Of a stretch of 64,000 nucleotides of DNA, positions 50,639 to 59,667 are shown one piece after another. The notes under the pieces are model-generated. The model was not told the origin of the DNA. It saw only the letters and a list, made by a program, of their open reading frames with translations, and made no database searches. Positions within the stretch are counted from its first letter, which is position 1; each line of letters opens with the position of its first letter. Location of the stretch: contig JAUHWT010000001.1 in NCBI GenBank assembly GCA_030427145.1, forward strand, positions 186,001 to 250,000, read 5' to 3'. The translations under genes were made by a program, and so were the position numbers. Source of the DNA: Alphaproteobacteria bacterium (GTDB lineage: Bacteria > Pseudomonadota > Alphaproteobacteria > Rhodobacterales > Rhodobacteraceae).

Positions 50639-51661
50639 ATGGGATGGATTTCCGTGATTTTTGCCTACAGGGCGGTGGAGGCTTTGGGGGAGACGTGTGA
50701 CCTGCCTGACGCTGCCCAGCGAAGGCTGTTGCGGACCGCGGGGATTGAGCCGGGTGAGGCGGTCGATCCGGGTCGGATGATATCGGAAGAGCGGTATTTC
50801 GGGCTCCTGGAGCGGATTGCCGAAGAGCATCCGGCGGGACGGCATATCCCGTGGCGGATGGGGGCCGCGATGCGCTGTGACGATTATGGCGCGTTTGGGC
50901 TTGCGTTTAAAACGGCACCTACCCTGCGGGAATCTCTGAGACGTGTGGAGCGGTATGGGCGGGTTGTGACGTCGATTTCGAACTTCAGGCTGGTGGATGA
51001 AAGCACGGCCATCGCCATGGAGATCATTCCGGGGCGGGAGACGCGGTTGGGGCTTTTCATGACAGATGAGCTGGCCATTGCGGCGGCGGTGCAGATCTGT
51101 CGCGAGGTATCGGAGGCCGGTTTTGCGCCGGTGTCGGTTGAGTTTGCTCATGACGATCCGGACGGAGATGTGGGTTTGGCGGAGCATTTGGGATGTCCGG
51201 TTGAGTATGGAGCGCAACGGACGGGAATGGTGCTGCCCGATGAGGTGCTGGATCGCGCGAACCGGCTGGGGGACCAGGGTGTTTCCGGGTTTTTCGATGA
51301 TCACCTGAATGAAAGGCTGGTCAGTCTAATTGAGCCTGGCGATCTGCGCGCGCAGGTGTTTGACGCGGTGCTGGATGCCCTGAGCGGGGGTGTGCCGACG
51401 CTGGCGCAGATCGCGGGGCGGATGGGGATGAGCGGGAGGACATTGCAGCGGCGGCTGGCGGCGGAGGATCTCGCATTTCAGGACATTGTCACTGAGGCGC
51501 GACGAAGCCTCGCGGGGAAGCTTTTGACAGGGACGGAGTTTGCGCTGACGGAGGTTGCGTTTCTGACGGGGTTCTCGGACCAGAGCACGTTCAGCCGGGC
51601 CTTCAAACGCTGGAACGGGCTGACACCGGCGGGGTATCGGCGCAGGGAGCGGATTCAGTAG
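50639..51661 (+). CDS. AraC-family transcriptional regulator
   Basis: 340 residues: an N-terminal effector-binding domain of the arabinose_bd/OruR type (about 15-215) and a C-terminal AraC DNA-binding domain with two HTHs (about 238-335): LAQIAGRMGMSGRTLQRRLA and TEVAFLTGFSDQSTFSRAFKRWNG. The ATG has no strong ribosome site. It could control one of the neighbours, but no close partner is evident. Confidence 0.9.
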   Translation: MGWISVIFAYRAVEALGETCDLPDAAQRRLLRTAGIEPGEAVDPGRMISEERYFGLLERIAEEHPAGRHIPWRMGAAMRCDDYGAFGLAFKTAPTLRESLRRVERYGRVVTSISNFRLVDESTAIAMEIIPGRETRLGLFMTDELAIAAAVQICREVSEAGFAPVSVEFAHDDPDGDVGLAEHLGCPVEYGAQRTGMVLPDEVLDRANRLGDQGVSGFFDDHLNERLVSLIEPGDLRAQVFDAVLDALSGGVPTLAQIAGRMGMSGRTLQRRLAAEDLAFQDIVTEARRSLAGKLLTGTEFALTEVAFLTGFSDQSTFSRAFKRWNGLTPAGYRRRERIQ

Positions 51662-51771
51662 GAGGCAGGCCTTTTTTGGCGCGGAAAGCACAGGCTCTGG
51701 CGGCGGGCGCACATACACGGGAGCGGTCGGACTGCCAGGTTCGGGGGGTAACGACCGACAGGGGGTAAGCC

Positions 51772-52191
51772 ATGAACCTAACGTTTTTTCAGAAAACCGC
51801 TCTCGCCATCGCGGGGCTGACCGCGAGCTGCATTGCGGCGTTTATACTGGTCGCGCCGCATGCGTTTTATGCGGGCTATGGTGTGGAGCTGGGCACGAAT
51901 GCAAGCCTGCTGAGCGAATTGCGCGCACCGGCGGCGGGTCTGCTCGCATCCGGGATATTGATGCTGGCGGGTATCATGTGGACGGCATGGACAAGGCCCG
52001 CGGTTGTGGTGGCCTTTATCGTGTTTGTTGGATTTCCGGCGGGGCGGATCATGGGATTGATCCTGGACGGGATGCCCTCGGGTGGGATACTTGGCGCACT
52101 TGCGATTGAGATACTGATCGGATTGCTGCTGTTTGCGGCGTTTGGTTGGCGGAGACGGGCCGCGATGCCCGGGGCTGGAGTGCCTGGTTGA
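51772..52191 (+). CDS. Small four-helix membrane protein (DUF4345-like)
   Basis: 139 residues with four hydrophobic helices (about 8-28, 47-66, 73-92 and 100-123). The placement and the sequence APHAFYAGYG...LSELRAPAAGLLASG resemble DUF4345 family proteins, which are small inner-membrane proteins of unknown role. GGGGGTAA precedes the ATG. It is 110 bases after the AraC gene and 13 bases before an ATPase gene. Confidence 0.7.
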   Translation: MNLTFFQKTALAIAGLTASCIAAFILVAPHAFYAGYGVELGTNASLLSELRAPAAGLLASGILMLAGIMWTAWTRPAVVVAFIVFVGFPAGRIMGLILDGMPSGGILGALAIEILIGLLLFAAFGWRRRAAMPGAGVPG

Positions 52192-52204
52192 AACAGGAGG
52201 CGGG

Positions 52205-52720
52205 ATGACACCGGGAAATTCTGCGGTGCTGCACATGCTGTGCGGGAAGATTGCTGCCGGGAAGTCGACTTTGGCGGCGAGGCTGCTTGAGGGACCGGGG
52301 ACGGTTTTGATTGCGGAGGATGAGTGGCTTCACGCGCTTTATGGCGATGAGATGGCCACGCCGAGGGACTTTGTGCGCTGTTCGGGCAGGCTGCGGCAGG
52401 TCATGGGGCCACATGTGGCCGGGCTGCTGCGGGCGGGCATGTCGGTGGTGCTGGATTTTCAGGCCAATACCGTCGAGGCGCGGCGGTGGATGCACGGTGT
52501 TGCGGAGGCGGCGGGTGTGGATCACCGGCTGCATTACCTGGACGTGCCGGATGAGGTGTGCCTCGCACGCCTGAAGGCGCGGAATGCGCAGGGGGATCAT
52601 CCGTTCGCGGCGACGGAAGAGCAGTTTGTGCAGATCACCAAATACTTCGTGCCGCCCTCACCGGAGGAAGGGCTGACCCTGGTGGTGCACCGGGCGGAAG
52701 ACGCCGGTCAGGTCCGGTAG
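52205..52720 (+). CDS. AAA-type ATP-binding protein (P-loop kinase-like)
   Basis: 171 residues. A P-loop GKIAAGKST (14-22), an acidic DEW after the first strand (IAEDEWL) and VVLDFQANT fit a small-molecule kinase or zeta-toxin-like AAA_33 protein. The target is unknown. It overlaps the 3' end of the convergent chemoreceptor gene by 13 bases. ATG 52205 is used; the frame is open to 52133 inside the membrane protein gene. Confidence 0.8.
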   Translation: MTPGNSAVLHMLCGKIAAGKSTLAARLLEGPGTVLIAEDEWLHALYGDEMATPRDFVRCSGRLRQVMGPHVAGLLRAGMSVVLDFQANTVEARRWMHGVAEAAGVDHRLHYLDVPDEVCLARLKARNAQGDHPFAATEEQFVQITKYFVPPSPEEGLTLVVHRAEDAGQVR

Positions 52721-54117
52721 GCGAGGCGCAGACCGCCCCAGTGGCGGCCTTTGACGAAGATCGGCGCGGATACGTCCTTCATCAGAACGAATTCGCCGCC
52801 GCCCATTTCACGGCGGTAGACCTGGAGCAGGAACTGCTCGGTGTTGTTACCGGATTTCAGGCCCACCCGGTCGTTGAAGATGCGGCGGTTGCGGCAGTTC
52901 GCCTGGTTCCAGTCGGGATCGTCGCCGGGCGTTTTGGCGAATTTCAAGTTGTGGGTGGGCAGGAAACCATCGGGGTTGACGGCGGCGCAGAACACGACCT
53001 CGGGCATGAAGTCGAGCGCGGCCTCCTGAATTTTGGGCAGGACTTCATCGGTGAAATCAACAAATGAGGTGTGGTACTGCTGCGGATCGGTGCCGGGGAT
53101 GGGGTTGTAGTCGCGGGAGAACAGCTCCTCCATGCTGATCCGGCCCGAGGTGACGGCGGCGGAGAAGATCTTACCGATCCGGTCCGCGTCCTCGATCACG
53201 CGGTTGATGAAGGGGGAATCGCTGCTGGCGCCGCCGAATTCGACGCTGGTCTGAACGATACGCTCGCTCTGGTCGACGAGGTTTTCGACGCGTTCATGGG
53301 CGAGTTTGATGCCGTTGGCGGTTTTGTTGACGCTTTCCAGAATGCTGCTGATGGCGGGGCCGAATGTGTCGATGGCCTCGCGGACCTGGTCGGCCTCGGA
53401 GGCGATGCGGGAGGCGCCGTCGCGGGCGGTTGAGACGCCTTCGCAGATACGGGAGAGATCCGTGTCGGTCTGTTTGGCCTCCTCGATCACCGAGTCCGCC
53501 TCGCGACCGATCTCGGAGCTTTCCCGGTCGAGTTCCTTGATCCACTCGGCCAGGCGGGAAATGTTGTCGTTGATATTGGCGGCTTCCGCGTCGGTCTGGC
53601 GGCTGAGATCCGCGATGGCCTCCGCCACCACGGCGAAGCCGCGACCGGCATCACCGGCGCGCGAGGCCTCGATCTTGGCGTTGATGGCGAGGATGTTCAC
53701 CTGGGTGGAGATTTTGGCGATGCCGGAGGTGTTGGATTCCACGTCGCGCAGGGTCTTTGCCACGCATTCCATCCGCGCGTTCAGTTCCGACACCCAGGAG
53801 GCGACTTTTTGGGTGCGGTCGCCCGCCTGGCGGACGTTTTTGACGGTGCCATCGACCACGCCCATGGCCTGGTCGGTCGAATCAACCACAGCCTGGACAG
53901 CCTCCCGCACCGAAACATTGGCGCCCATGACCTGTTCGGTCCGGTTTTTGACGGTATCGAGAAGGGCGAGCTGGTCGAAGGAGCTGTGTTCGATATGGTC
54001 AAGGAATCCAGCCACATCGACGATTTCAAACCCCAGCCGGGACGCGGTCTCGGCCAGTATCGTGAGCCGTTCCGCGAAATCGTTCTGTTGGTTATGAGCT
54101 ACCGCACGGGTATTCAA
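52708..54117 (-). CDS. Soluble methyl-accepting chemotaxis-type protein
   Basis: 469 residues, no membrane helix, so it is cytosolic. Residues about 60-300 form the long helical MCP signalling region with the hairpin tip (VNILAINAKIEASRAGDAGRGFAVVAEAIADLSRQT, about 140-175). The C-terminal 140 residues are a separate domain (VVFCAAVNPDGFLPTHNL, ...NRRIFNDRVGLKSGNN, SAPIFVKGRHWGGLRLAY) similar to a Cache-like sensor, on the opposite side of the usual arrangement. No che genes are in the window. Confidence 0.85.
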   Translation of the reverse strand: MNTRAVAHNQQNDFAERLTILAETASRLGFEIVDVAGFLDHIEHSSFDQLALLDTVKNRTEQVMGANVSVREAVQAVVDSTDQAMGVVDGTVKNVRQAGDRTQKVASWVSELNARMECVAKTLRDVESNTSGIAKISTQVNILAINAKIEASRAGDAGRGFAVVAEAIADLSRQTDAEAANINDNISRLAEWIKELDRESSEIGREADSVIEEAKQTDTDLSRICEGVSTARDGASRIASEADQVREAIDTFGPAISSILESVNKTANGIKLAHERVENLVDQSERIVQTSVEFGGASSDSPFINRVIEDADRIGKIFSAAVTSGRISMEELFSRDYNPIPGTDPQQYHTSFVDFTDEVLPKIQEAALDFMPEVVFCAAVNPDGFLPTHNLKFAKTPGDDPDWNQANCRNRRIFNDRVGLKSGNNTEQFLLQVYRREMGGGEFVLMKDVSAPIFVKGRHWGGLRLAYRT

Positions 54118-54189
54118 TTCAGCCTCCCTGCAATCCTGCGAAGAGGTAGTCCCAAAGGGTTAGCCACCCGTTAAGCATAACGCGCCTTT

Positions 54190-54206
54190 GGTACCGTACC
54201 GGTACG
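54190..54206. promoter_or_regulatory. Overlapping palindromes GGTACC and CGTACCGGTACG
   Basis: GGTACC (54190-54195) overlaps the 12-base perfect palindrome CGTACCGGTACG (54195-54206). The site lies between the chemoreceptor start (54117) and the end of the CoA-transferase gene (54220), upstream of the chemoreceptor. It may be an operator; it shares ACCGTAC with the repeat at 46953-46980. Confidence 0.35.
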
Positions 54207-54219
54207 CCGTGCCCCTTTT

Positions 54220-56154
54220 TCAGCTCCCGGTCTGGCGGGAGGAAAGAAACGCGCGGGCGTCCTCGGCACGCTCGAAGATGTGCAGGGCGCGGTCACGTTC
54301 GAAGGTTTTGCCGAGTTTCATGCGGGAAAATGCGGAGGAGGAATAGCGGGTGACGGTGCCGTAGTATTTCTCCGTCAGGCCCGCGACCATGTCGCTCCAG
54401 TCATCCTCGACCTCCTCGGCGATATAGGTGCCGTCGTAATTGGCAATGACATCGACGCGGCGGGTCTGGCCCGCGCAGAGCTGTTCGACGCGGTCTCGGA
54501 TCTGTTTGATGTCATGGGGTGTGCGGATGCGCATTTTCTCGAAGTTGAAATAGAGCAGATTGCGGGCGTCGTCCCGTTGCAGGCGGTCGGTGAGGTCAAG
54601 ATGCAGCAGATCGCTTTTGAGGTTCATCGGTCCCTCGCGGAAGATGCGCGGGTCCATCTGCAGCGGCGTGGACCAGATGGGGCGGAAGCCCATTTGCGGG
54701 AAGATGTCGCGTTCGGGGTCGATGCCGGGGGCGATTTCGGTGAGTTCGAGGCCGTCGGAGGTGAGGTTGAAGACGCAGCGTTCGGTGACGTACTGGACCG
54801 AGCGGCCGGACTCCGCCGCCAGGCGTCCAGCGAAAGTGACCTGTTCCACGTCGCCGATGAACTTGCGGGCGCGGCCCTCGGTGACGATTTTCAGCTCGCC
54901 GTCGGTGATGGCGACCTCCAGGCCCCCGGCGGTCATGGTGCCGGCGAAGACGACCTCGCGGGCGTTCTGGCTGATGTTGATGAAGCCGCCCGCGCCCGCC
55001 AGTTTGGGGCCGAAGCGGGAGACGTTGACATTGCCCTCGCGATCGACCTCAGCCATGCCGAGGCAGGCCATGTCGAGGCCGCCGCCGTCGTAGAAATCGA
55101 ACTGGTGGTTTTGGGCGACGATGGCGGAGGTGTTCACGGCCGCGCCAAAATCGAGGCCGGAGGCGGGCTGGCCGCCGATGACACCGGGTTCCGTGGTGAG
55201 GGTGAGGTGATTGAGCAGCCCCTCCTCCCCCGCGACGCAGGCCACGCCCTCGGGCATGCCGATGCCGAGATTGACGACGCCATTGACCGGCAGGTCGAAG
55301 GACACGCGACGGGCGATGATCTTGCGGGTGTCGAGCGCCATGGGTGGCAGCGCGCCCTCCGGAGCCTTGAGCGCGGCGGAAAAGGTTGAGGAATAGGCCG
55401 TGGCGTAGGTCTGCATGTGGTTTTCGGGGCTCGCGATGACCACGGCATCGACGAGCGCGGAGGGCAGGATAACCCGGCGGGGATCGAGGCTGCGGGCGGC
55501 GGCGACGCGTTCGACCTGGACGATGACGACACCGCCGGAGTTGTGGACGGCCATGGCCTGGGAGAGGTTGTCGAGGATCAGGGCCTCACGCTCCATGGTG
55601 ATGTTGCCGTCCTCGTCGGTGGTGGTGCCGCGCAGGAGGGCCACATCGATGGGGAAGCTGCGGTAGAAGAGGTAATCCTCGCCATCCACGGGCATCAGGC
55701 GGACGATTTCGTCGGTGGAGATGTCGTTGATGCGCCCACCGTCGCGGCGGGGATCGACGAATGTGCCGAGGCCGACACGGGTCAGGGTTCCGGGCTTGCC
55801 GGCGGCGATGTCGCGGTACATGTGGCTGATCACGCCCTGGGGCAGATTCCAGGCCTCGATCCGGCCGGAAAGGGCCAATTCCGCGACCTTCGGGATCAGG
55901 CCCCAGTGGCCGCCGATGACACGTTTGAGGAGGCCGTCGGCGCCGAGGCGGTTCAGGCCGCGGGTTTTGCCATCTCCCTGCCCCGCCGCGAAGAAAAGCG
56001 TGAGGTCGCGGGGATCGCCGGTGTCCTGAAAGCGGTCGGCGATGGCCTTGAGCAGCTCATCCGGGACGCCGATGCCCACGAAGCCGGATGTTGTGATGGT
56101 ATCGCCGCTGCGCACCAGTGCCGCTGCCTCGGCGGCGGTGATGATCTTTTTCAT
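54220..56154 (-). CDS. Acyl-CoA:acetate/3-ketoacid CoA transferase (fused alpha-beta subunits)
   Basis: 644 residues, a full alpha-beta fusion like E. coli YdiF or propionate CoA-transferases (about 520-530) but longer, because of a C-terminal extension (about 530-644: LRNLLYFNFEKMRIRTPHDI...). The N-half has DTITTSGFVGIGVPDEL; the C-half has the conserved Glu322 in TEPGVIGG, the covalent CoA-ester residue. The CoA donor and acceptor are not clear. ATG 56154 is the start of the fold; the frame is open to 56337 through a hairpin-rich gap. Confidence 0.87.
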   Translation of the reverse strand: MKKIITAAEAAALVRSGDTITTSGFVGIGVPDELLKAIADRFQDTGDPRDLTLFFAAGQGDGKTRGLNRLGADGLLKRVIGGHWGLIPKVAELALSGRIEAWNLPQGVISHMYRDIAAGKPGTLTRVGLGTFVDPRRDGGRINDISTDEIVRLMPVDGEDYLFYRSFPIDVALLRGTTTDEDGNITMEREALILDNLSQAMAVHNSGGVVIVQVERVAAARSLDPRRVILPSALVDAVVIASPENHMQTYATAYSSTFSAALKAPEGALPPMALDTRKIIARRVSFDLPVNGVVNLGIGMPEGVACVAGEEGLLNHLTLTTEPGVIGGQPASGLDFGAAVNTSAIVAQNHQFDFYDGGGLDMACLGMAEVDREGNVNVSRFGPKLAGAGGFINISQNAREVVFAGTMTAGGLEVAITDGELKIVTEGRARKFIGDVEQVTFAGRLAAESGRSVQYVTERCVFNLTSDGLELTEIAPGIDPERDIFPQMGFRPIWSTPLQMDPRIFREGPMNLKSDLLHLDLTDRLQRDDARNLLYFNFEKMRIRTPHDIKQIRDRVEQLCAGQTRRVDVIANYDGTYIAEEVEDDWSDMVAGLTEKYYGTVTRYSSSAFSRMKLGKTFERDRALHIFERAEDARAFLSSRQTGS

Positions 56155-56235
56155 GGGCTGGCCCCCGCTGGTCCCGATGGGGAAGTTTAGGGCCGGTTTG
56201 TGCGTTTGCGCAATACGGGGCGTGGGATGGACGCG

Positions 56236-56340
56236 GTGGTAAACCACGTTTGTGCCGGGAGACCCTGGGCACGGAATCCAGGGGCGAAGCCCCGCCGTGC
56301 CTGCGCCGGACCGGACCCCCCGGTCCGGCGCAAACACGGC
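56236..56340 (+). repeat. Array of hairpins in the CoA-transferase/DCC-protein intergenic region
   Basis: Within 105 bases: GTGGT-AA-ACCAC (56236-56247); GTGCC-GGG-AGA-CCC-GGCAC (56252-56272, one bulged T); GGGGC-GAA-GCCCC (56281-56293); and a 13-bp perfect stem TGCGCCGGACCGG (56302-56314) with its complement (56320-56332), framed by GCCGTG (56294-56299) and CACGGC (56335-56340). No terminator T-run is seen. It may be a structured RNA leader, an intergenic repeat or a mobile palindromic unit. Confidence 0.6.
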
Positions 56341-56376
56341 TTGCGTTGGGGGATCGGGTAGCCGACAGTTGGCTCC

Positions 56377-56826
56377 ATGAGTGAACCCTTTTCATACCGC
56401 GAAGACCCGCAGGTTCCGCCGTTTGATGATGCGGATCCGGTCGTGGTGATGGACGCGGACTGTGCGCTGTGCAGCTGGGGGGCGCGGGTGATCCACGGGA
56501 TGGACCGGAGCGGTGCGGTGCGGATCTGTCCCATTCAGTCGCCGCTCGGGACGGGGCTTATGCGGCATTACGGATACAGGGCGGAGAACCCGGACAGCTG
56601 GCTGTTTATTGAGGATGGCGTTGCATATTCGGATATGGATGCTCTGATCCAGGTGGGCCGCACGTTTGGCGGCTGGGGGCGGCTGGCGTCGCTGCTGCTG
56701 ATCCTGCCGCGGTTTTTGCGGAAGCGCGTCTACGGGCTGGTGGCGCGCAACCGTTACAGGCTGTTTGGCAAGGGCGACATGTGCGCCGTGCCCGACCCGG
56801 AGTTTCAGAAGCGGCTGATCGGGTGA
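56377..56826 (+). CDS. DCC-family thiol-disulfide oxidoreductase (DUF393)
   Basis: 149 residues. The DxxCxxC motif DADCALC (26-32, Cys29 and Cys32) near the N-terminus and RICPIQSPLG, then WLFIEDG define the DUF393/DCC family. The thioredoxin-like fold and CxxC suggest a redox role, although few members have been tested. A hydrophobic segment (RLASLLLILPRFL, about 104-116) may touch the membrane. The ATG has no obvious ribosome site; it follows the hairpin array. Confidence 0.87.
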   Translation: MSEPFSYREDPQVPPFDDADPVVVMDADCALCSWGARVIHGMDRSGAVRICPIQSPLGTGLMRHYGYRAENPDSWLFIEDGVAYSDMDALIQVGRTFGGWGRLASLLLILPRFLRKRVYGLVARNRYRLFGKGDMCAVPDPEFQKRLIG

Positions 56827-56866
56827 GCGGAGCTGTTGGGCGCCCGGGCCGGTTTTTTGGTCAGGA

Positions 56867-57655
56867 TCAGGCCGCGTCGCTGGTACCGGGGCGGATTGGA
56901 TTGAGGGGTTCCGTGGTGAAATCCGCAAACCGCGGTTTGGCGAGGTGGTAGCCCTGAATGAGGCGCAGACCGAGTGACTGGAGCGTTTCAAGCTCGGCGG
57001 AGGTCTCTATGCCCTCGGCGATGGGCACGACGCCGAGATCGCCGCACATCTTTACCAGGTTGCGCACCAGGATCTGGCGGGTGCGGTCGCGGTCCACATC
57101 GATGATCAGGTGCCGGTCGAATTTGATGATGTCGGGTACGATGTCGGCGAGCAGGTTCAGACCGGAATAGCCTGCGCCGAAATCGTCGATGGCGGTGCGG
57201 AAACCGAGCTCCCGATAGGTTCCGATGATGGAAATCAGGTGGCTGGAATCCATGACGTTTTCAGCTTCGGTGAACTCGAAGATGATGCGCCGGATGTCGA
57301 AATCGTAGCGTTCGGCGGCGCGCAGGGTTTGTTGGATGCAGTTTTTGGGCTCATAAACCGCGTTGGGCATGAAGTTGATTGAGATCGGGCTGTCGATGCC
57401 GAGTTCGGTCGCGACCCGGATCGCGGTGGTGCGGCAGGTCTGGTCGAAGTGGTAGCGGTTCGCGTCGGTGACATGCTCGAAAATCTGACCGGCGCCGCGC
57501 CCGTCCGCTCCGCGCACCAGCGCCTCCTGGGCGTAGACCCGGCCGGTTGTGGTGTCGAAAATCGGCTGGAAGGCCATGGTGATGTCTTCGGTAAATTTCG
57601 AGCCCGGCCGGGTGGAGCAGAGGTCACACGGCTTCGGTTTGGATGTCCCTGACAT
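56867..57655 (-). CDS. EAL-domain cyclic-di-GMP phosphodiesterase
   Basis: 262 residues, an EAL domain only. The signature is EAL (44-46), with the metal and substrate residues: INFMP (Asn94), FEFTEAE, DDFGAG (Asp157-158), IKFDR (Lys178) and AEGIET (Glu214, Glu217). All active-site residues needed for c-di-GMP hydrolysis seem to be present. The N-terminus has a CDLC pair (10-13) that may bind a metal or form a disulfide. It has no sensor domain, GGDEF or membrane segment. The gene is alone. Confidence 0.89.
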   Translation of the reverse strand: MSGTSKPKPCDLCSTRPGSKFTEDITMAFQPIFDTTTGRVYAQEALVRGADGRGAGQIFEHVTDANRYHFDQTCRTTAIRVATELGIDSPISINFMPNAVYEPKNCIQQTLRAAERYDFDIRRIIFEFTEAENVMDSSHLISIIGTYRELGFRTAIDDFGAGYSGLNLLADIVPDIIKFDRHLIIDVDRDRTRQILVRNLVKMCGDLGVVPIAEGIETSAELETLQSLGLRLIQGYHLAKPRFADFTTEPLNPIRPGTSDAA

Positions 57656-57748
57656 TGCGGGCTCCCCTCCTGATATGGCGGTTGGGCAGGATGATTGGGA
57701 GCGGATAGATCATGCCGGGGTGAAAAAAGCCTTAGAACCGGCAGGTTT

Positions 57749-58282
57749 TTAGAGGTGGTCGAGGACGAACCGGGCGCGGTCGGCCACCGGTGCGCGGGGG
57801 AGTTCGACGATGTCGTAGTCGAGCCGGAGCATGGTGGCGCGCATCGCCTCACAGGTGGCCTCGGCCTCGGCCAGGTCCTGTTTGCGCTCGGCGTCCTGGG
57901 TGAAAATCTCCGGCCAGAACGGCGCGAGAAAAACGCGGCGGTTGTAGCGGTGAAGGCGGGCGGCGCGGTGCATGTGGTCCGGGACCGGCAGGTCGCAAAG
58001 GGTGAGGTAGCCGATCACGTCCGGGATGCCGCGGTCCATGAGGACGGGCCCGGACATCTCAGCGGCCTCGGCGTGGGAGCGGAGTTCCCACAGCAGCATC
58101 AGTTCGGCAAATGCGGCCCGGTCGGCCCATGGCAGGGCGGTGCCGCCGATTTTGACCTGGGCCTGGATAATTGCGCGGCCGGCTTCGGGCATGTGGGGGA
58201 TACCATGCCCGGCGAGGGCCTCGATCAGGCTGGTTTTGCCTGATCCGGGGCCACCGGTGATGATGTGAAGGCGATCGGACAT
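57749..58282 (-). CDS. AAA family ATPase (AAA_28-like)
   Basis: 177 residues with Walker A GGPGSGKT (10-17) and the AAA_28 pattern MPEAGRAIIQAQ, VLMDRGIPDVIGYL, RRVFLAPFWPEIFTQDAER. It may be a nucleotide kinase-like protein (related eukaryotic proteins bind NAD). ATG 58282 is the natural start; the frame extends to 58438 within the upstream gene. It follows the MFS gene by 16 bases and is likely co-transcribed. Confidence 0.85.
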   Translation of the reverse strand: MSDRLHIITGGPGSGKTSLIEALAGHGIPHMPEAGRAIIQAQVKIGGTALPWADRAAFAELMLLWELRSHAEAAEMSGPVLMDRGIPDVIGYLTLCDLPVPDHMHRAARLHRYNRRVFLAPFWPEIFTQDAERKQDLAEAEATCEAMRATMLRLDYDIVELPRAPVADRARFVLDHL

Positions 58283-58298
58283 CTGACATCCGGGCGGG

Positions 58299-59534
58299 TT
58301 ACTGGATCCCCAGTTCGCCCTTGCGTTTGGCGGTGCGGGCCACGTCCAGCGCGCAGAGGATCGCGAGGAAGGTGGAGGCGAGCATGATGTACAGAAGCGG
58401 CCAGGCCCCGGAATCGTCATGCAGCAATGCCCCGGCAAGGGCCGAAAGCGCGGCGCCGCCGCCGATCATCATGGCGCCGCCGAGGCCGGAGGCGCTGCCC
58501 GCGAGATGGGGACGGACGGAGACCATGCCGGCATTGGCGCTGGGGAGGGTCATGCCGTTGCCGAAGCCCACGAGCAGCATGGAGCTGAAGAATATCGGCG
58601 CGGACACGAAACCCAGCATGAACAGGAGCAGGATGAAGGCCGTGCCGAAGGTGGAAAACACCGTGCCGAGCAGCATCATGCGGTTCATGCCGATGCGCCG
58701 CGCGTAACGGCCGGAGATGAAATTGCCGAGCATGTAGCCCAGCGCGATCATGCCGAAATACGCGCCGAGACTGGCGGAGGAGAGGCCGAGGATCTGGGTG
58801 GCAACAAAGGGCCCGCCGCCGAGGAAGGCGAAGAACGCGCCCGATGCCAGGGCGGCTGTGCCGGAATAGCCCCAGAACCGGCGGGAGGTTGCCAGTTCCG
58901 GCATGGCGCGGAACTGCGCTCCGAAATCGGCGGTGCGATGGTCGTTGGTCTCGCCGAGATCGAGCCAGAGCATGGCATAGACGAAGGCGCCGAAGATGAA
59001 TGTCATCCAGAACACCGCATGCCAGCCGTAGATCTGGTCGAGAACACCGCCGATCATTGGGCCGATCATCGGGGCCACGGCCATGCCCATTGTGACATAT
59101 CCGATCATGCTGGCGGCCTCCTCGGGCGGGACCATGTCGCGCACGATGGCGCGGCTCAGCGCGATGGAGGAGGCGACGCTGGCCTGGATGAGGCGGAACG
59201 CGAGGAAGGTTTCGAAACTGGGCGCGAAGAGACAGCCAATGGTCGCGACGAGGAACAGCCCGAACGAGGCCAGCACCACCGGGCGGCGGCCGAACCGGTC
59301 GGACATGGGGCCGATGAAGAGCTGCAGCACCGCGGTCATGGCGAGATAGGCGGAGATCGCGAGCTGAACCACCGCGTAATCCTCGCTGAACCAGTCGGCG
59401 AGACTGGGCAGGGAGGGCAGCACCATGTTCATGTTGAGCGTCGCCAGCCCGGTCATCAGAACCAGGGTCAGAATATGGGGCGGCGTCGTGCGGTCGAACA
59501 TTTTGGCCGGTGTCGGCCCGGAGCTTGTCGTCAT
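58299..59534 (-). CDS. MFS drug-resistance transporter, Bcr/CflA family
   Basis: 411 residues with twelve hydrophobic helices. The Bcr/CflA traits are seen in helix 1 (LVLMTGLATLNMNMVLPSLPSL), the motif A-like loop (GPMSDRFGRRPVVL) and motif C (APMIGPMIGGVL). It likely exports drugs or small molecules such as cysteine or bicyclomycin with protons. Start ATG 59534; Met12 (59501) is an alternative. The gap upstream contains the second copy of the structured repeat. Confidence 0.92.
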   Translation of the reverse strand: MTTSSGPTPAKMFDRTTPPHILTLVLMTGLATLNMNMVLPSLPSLADWFSEDYAVVQLAISAYLAMTAVLQLFIGPMSDRFGRRPVVLASFGLFLVATIGCLFAPSFETFLAFRLIQASVASSIALSRAIVRDMVPPEEAASMIGYVTMGMAVAPMIGPMIGGVLDQIYGWHAVFWMTFIFGAFVYAMLWLDLGETNDHRTADFGAQFRAMPELATSRRFWGYSGTAALASGAFFAFLGGGPFVATQILGLSSASLGAYFGMIALGYMLGNFISGRYARRIGMNRMMLLGTVFSTFGTAFILLLFMLGFVSAPIFFSSMLLVGFGNGMTLPSANAGMVSVRPHLAGSASGLGGAMMIGGGAALSALAGALLHDDSGAWPLLYIMLASTFLAILCALDVARTAKRKGELGIQ

Positions 59535-59667
59535 TGATGCTGGTCCAGTCAGCGGAACCCAAAAATCCGTCCGCTGGCGGAAGGTAGTCCGTCGGGATGG
59601 ATTTTACCATCCCGGGGTTGTGGGTTTTGGTTTGGGTGGTCGATTGGTACCGGTCAGTTCAGCCGTC

